This document shows, in pieces, positions 61,475 to 64,000 of a stretch of 64,000 bases of DNA. Position 1 is the first letter of the stretch, and each line of letters starts with the position of its first letter. The position numbers were made by a program, and so were the translations under genes. Source of the stretch: an uncultured Prevotellaceae bacterium (GTDB taxonomy: Bacteria > Bacteroidota > Bacteroidia > Bacteroidales > Bacteroidaceae). The notes beneath the pieces are model-generated. The model searched no databases, was not told the origin of the DNA, and saw only the letters and a program-made list of their open reading frames with translations. The stretch spans positions 89,324-153,323 of the forward strand of contig ONMR01000006.1 in NCBI GenBank assembly GCA_900318995.1, given 5' to 3'.

Positions 61475-63273
61475 TGGAAACAGTAAATGATGAGATGGAG
61501 CGCCAGACTGAGTCACTGCTCAACAGGTTCAACCTATGGCGTAAGGATCATATCAGCGAGCGTCAGTTCATTCTTCTGCTCAGCCTGGTGGTAGGCGTGT
61601 TCACGGCATTTGCAGCACTGCTGCTCAAATTTCTTATTTCATTGATTCACGGATTCATTTCGGGACATCTGTTAATCAGCCAGGAAAACTACAGCCTTCT
61701 GGTCTATCCCATAATAGGAATCCTGCTCTCAGGCCTGTTTATCAGGTATATAGTGCGTGATGACATAGGTCACGGCGTAACAAAGATACTCTATGCACTA
61801 TCCAAGAAGAACGGCCGGATCAAACCGCATAACATGTACTCGTCGGTCATAGCCAGTGCCATCACCATCGGAATGGGCGGATCGGTAGGTGCCGAGTCTC
61901 CTATAGTTCTCACAGGCTCGGCCATCGGTTCCAACATAGGACGTATGTTCAAGATGGAGCATCGGACCCTGATGCTGCTTGTGGGCTGCGGATCGGCCGG
62001 CGCCATTGCCGGTATCTTCAAGGCCCCTATAGCCGGACTGGTGTTTGTGCTTGAGGTGCTGATGTTTGACCTTAGTATGGGTTCACTGCTGCCGCTGCTG
62101 GTTTCATCAGTAACAGCAGCCACCATTTCATACGTGTTTACCGGGACCGATTCCATGTTCCATTTTGTATCGGAACACGGGTTTGAACTGTCTCACATAC
62201 CGCAGGCCCTGCTGCTGGGAATTGCCTGCGGATTGGTATCGCTCTACTTTTCGCAGACCATGCACTGGTTCGAGACCTGGTTCAAGAGGTTCTCCAATCC
62301 ATGGGTCAAGTTTGTCATCGGCGCAGTTGTACTCAGTGTATTGATATTCCTCTTCCCGTCGCTGTTCGGTGAGGGTTATGATACTATCGGCATGCTGCTC
62401 AATGTGAATGAGAATCCTGAGAAAGTGATGGAGGGCTCTCTCTTCTACGGAGGTAACATATTGCTGTATCTGGGACTTGTAGTGCTGACCAAGGTCTTTG
62501 CCTCCACCGCCACCAATGCTGGAGGCGGATGCGGCGGTATTTTCGCACCCAGCCTGTTCCTGGGCTGTCTCACCGGATTTATCTGCGGTACCGTAATTAA
62601 CCGCCTTTCGCCAGGTACCGATATCTCCGTCCAGAACTTTGCACTGCTGGGTATGGCCGGACTTATGTCGGGAGTCATGTTCGCCCCGCTTACCGGAGTC
62701 TTCCTGATTGCCGAACTCACCGGCGGCTACTCCATGTTCCTGCCGCTCATGATGGTGTCGGTCATGTCTTATCTCACTATCAAGCTGTTCCAGTCACACT
62801 CCATCTACTCCATGCGTCTGGCTCAGAAGGGAGAGCTCATGACCCATCACAAGGACCAGTCGGTACTGCTTCTCATGAGCATGGACAATATCATAGAAAC
62901 GGAGTTCCTCAAGGTACGTCCAGATATGGACCTGGGGCAGCTGGTCAATGTGATAGCACGTTCCAAACGAAACCTCTTCCCCGTGGTCGATGACAATGGC
63001 TTCCTGGTGGGAGTAGTCAATATGGAGAGCATCCGCAACATCATGTTCCGTCAGGAACTGTATCACCGTTTCAATGTCCAGAAACTCATGGAACTTCCGC
63101 CTGCCCGCCTGTCGGTCAAGGACCCCATGGAGACCGTAATGAAAAAGTTTGATGAGACGGGAGCCTGGAACCTGCCCGTAGAGGATGAGGAGGGTCGCTA
63201 TGTAGGTTTCGTCTCCAAGTCCAAAATATTCAATTCGTACCGAAATGTCTTACTTGAACTTTCTGAGGAGTGA
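61474..63273 (+). CDS. ClC family chloride channel/antiporter with CBS domains
   Basis: A 599-residue ClC protein. Residues about 30-440 form the 18-helix membrane domain. The GxEGP motif reads GAESP in GGSVGAESPIVLTGSAIGSNIGR, still with the gating glutamate. The selectivity motif GxFxP is GGIFAPSLFLG. The C-terminal third has two CBS domains (MDLGQLVNVIARSKRNLFPVVDDNGFLVGVVNMESI; AWNLPVEDEEGRYVGFVSKSKIF). It may carry chloride or another anion. The ATG at 61474 overlaps the tsaC stop as TGATG. fmt begins 47 bases after its stop. Confidence 0.93.
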   Translation: METVNDEMERQTESLLNRFNLWRKDHISERQFILLLSLVVGVFTAFAALLLKFLISLIHGFISGHLLISQENYSLLVYPIIGILLSGLFIRYIVRDDIGHGVTKILYALSKKNGRIKPHNMYSSVIASAITIGMGGSVGAESPIVLTGSAIGSNIGRMFKMEHRTLMLLVGCGSAGAIAGIFKAPIAGLVFVLEVLMFDLSMGSLLPLLVSSVTAATISYVFTGTDSMFHFVSEHGFELSHIPQALLLGIACGLVSLYFSQTMHWFETWFKRFSNPWVKFVIGAVVLSVLIFLFPSLFGEGYDTIGMLLNVNENPEKVMEGSLFYGGNILLYLGLVVLTKVFASTATNAGGGCGGIFAPSLFLGCLTGFICGTVINRLSPGTDISVQNFALLGMAGLMSGVMFAPLTGVFLIAELTGGYSMFLPLMMVSVMSYLTIKLFQSHSIYSMRLAQKGELMTHHKDQSVLLLMSMDNIIETEFLKVRPDMDLGQLVNVIARSKRNLFPVVDDNGFLVGVVNMESIRNIMFRQELYHRFNVQKLMELPPARLSVKDPMETVMKKFDETGAWNLPVEDEEGRYVGFVSKSKIFNSYRNVLLELSEE

Positions 63274-63319
63274 CCGTAAGAAGGAGGATATCCCCAACCT
63301 GTTTGATTTAGTACCCAAC

Positions 63320-64000
63320 ATGGAAAAGAAAGAGATGAGGATAGTGTTCATGGGAACCCCCGAGTTTGCCGAGCATATACTGCGACGTCTCGTGGAAGAC
63401 CAATATAATATAATAGGTGTGGTAACCATGCCCGATAAGCCGATGGGCCGTCACGGAAGCGTTCTTCAGAGCAGTCCCGTCAAGAAATACGCTGTGGAGC
63501 AGGGCATACCGGTCCTGCAGCCCGAACGTCTCAAGGATCCGCTGTTCATAGAGCAGCTCCGCGCTCTCAGGGCCGATCTCCAGATAGTGGTGGCCTTCCG
63601 CATGCTGCCCGAGGTGGTCTGGAGCATGCCTCCTCTGGGAACCTTCAACCTGCACGCTTCACTTCTGCCGCAGTATCGAGGCGCCGCTCCCATAAACTGG
63701 GCCATAATCAACGGCGATAAGGAGACGGGCGTAACCACCTTCTTCCTCAAACACGAGATAGATACCGGCGATATAATCCATCAGGAACGCATACCCATAC
63801 TGCCTACCGATAACGTTGGCACTCTCCATGACAAGCTCATGGAGTTAGGTGCAGACCTCACTGTCAGGACCCTTGATGATATCCTGGCGGGAAATGTAAG
63901 ACCCATCCCGCAGTCGCAGATACCTGCCGATGAGCTCCGCCCCGCCCCCAAGATCTTCAAGGATACCTGCCGCATAGACTGGAATCAACCTACAGCCCGT
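63320..64000 (+). CDS. fmt: Methionyl-tRNA formyltransferase, 5' part
   Basis: The first 227 codons of Fmt, which formylates initiator Met-tRNA using 10-formyltetrahydrofolate; the rest lies beyond the right edge. MRIVFMGTPEFAEHIL opens the Rossmann-like domain. FNLHASLLPQYRGAAPINWAIINGD (about 109-133) holds the catalytic Asn/His pair and folate-binding loop, and GVTTFFLKHEIDTGDI contains the catalytic aspartate. The start at 63320 (MEKKEMRIVF) is the usual one for the phylum. The frame is open further back, overlapping the ClC gene, with an ATG at 63245 that I do not favour. Confidence 0.95.
   Translation, partial: MEKKEMRIVFMGTPEFAEHILRRLVEDQYNIIGVVTMPDKPMGRHGSVLQSSPVKKYAVEQGIPVLQPERLKDPLFIEQLRALRADLQIVVAFRMLPEVVWSMPPLGTFNLHASLLPQYRGAAPINWAIINGDKETGVTTFFLKHEIDTGDIIHQERIPILPTDNVGTLHDKLMELGADLTVRTLDDILAGNVRPIPQSQIPADELRPAPKIFKDTCRIDWNQPTAR

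Noticed and set aside
63245-63319. Possible N-terminal extension of Fmt from ATG 63245, overlapping the ClC gene
   Set aside because: The frame is open, but the extension does not resemble the family and the ATG at 63320 leads directly into the usual MRIVFMGTPEF start.

Overview
The window looks like chromosome of a member of the order Bacteroidales (Bacteroides/Prevotella-like, moderate GC). Three things support this. Many intergenic regions carry the Bacteroidetes promoter form TTG-N19-21-TAnnTTTG. Several gene strings are typical of the group: rlmN–DUF4837–pdxA; sigma-54 regulator–lptE–TPR-like–secG; HU, ssb and gldE close together; LysE–DUF4924–prfC–tsaC–ClC–fmt. Lipoprotein signal peptides and one probable type IX secretion sorting domain also fit. 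I cannot resolve the genus. No rRNA, tRNA, CRISPR array, phage or transposase gene was found.

Layout. 1-2.5 kb: a cut-off probable glycosyltransferase, rlmN and a DUF4837 lipoprotein. 2.5-7.7 kb: pdxA runs into a tightly overlapped five-gene unit (nucleotidyltransferase, ATP-grasp enzyme, CDP-alcohol phosphotransferase, flippase-like membrane protein, HAD hydrolase). It looks like a complete route for activating a phospho-alcohol and moving it onto a lipid. 7.7-13.2 kb (minus strand): lipoprotein esterase, DPP-IV-like peptidase and a RelA with a degenerate hydrolase domain. 13.5-16.1 kb: sigma-54-type regulator, lptE, a small helical protein and secG. 16.1-19.6 kb: a second overlapped unit (class V aminotransferase, TagB/F-like transferase, LicD, TagD-like cytidylyltransferase), probably for decorating a surface glycan with a phospho-substituent. 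19.6-26.2 kb: ROK kinase and histidine acid phosphatase, divergent from transketolase/rpiB, then an FMN-binding lipoprotein and a membrane metallophosphoesterase. 26.3-30.5 kb: a membrane-protein operon with its own winged-helix regulator and a candidate operator.

30.8-43.2 kb: sugar catabolism. A periplasmic aldose epimerase and an M64 peptidase pair precede one long minus-strand operon that mixes galactose genes (two galM, galK) with arabinose genes (sodium/sugar symporter, araD, araA, an araB-like kinase). 43.3-47 kb: folC, dnaJ, grpE, cdd. 47-51.6 kb: a LysM glucosaminidase, an ECF sigma operon, RNase G, a 29-residue basic ribosomal-type protein and HU. 51.8-58.1 kb: ssb, gldE, and an unusual 1011-residue lipoprotein paired with a DUF5723 outer-membrane barrel. 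58.1-64 kb: housekeeping genes, ending in a truncated fmt.

The most striking non-gene signal is a set of long intergenic inverted repeats at 10.8, 13.2, 24.1, 26.2 and 30.6 kb. Two of them (13225-13415 and 30563-30757) share a conserved internal core but have unrelated arms, each arm perfectly self-complementary. That points to a dispersed structured element with no recognised family.
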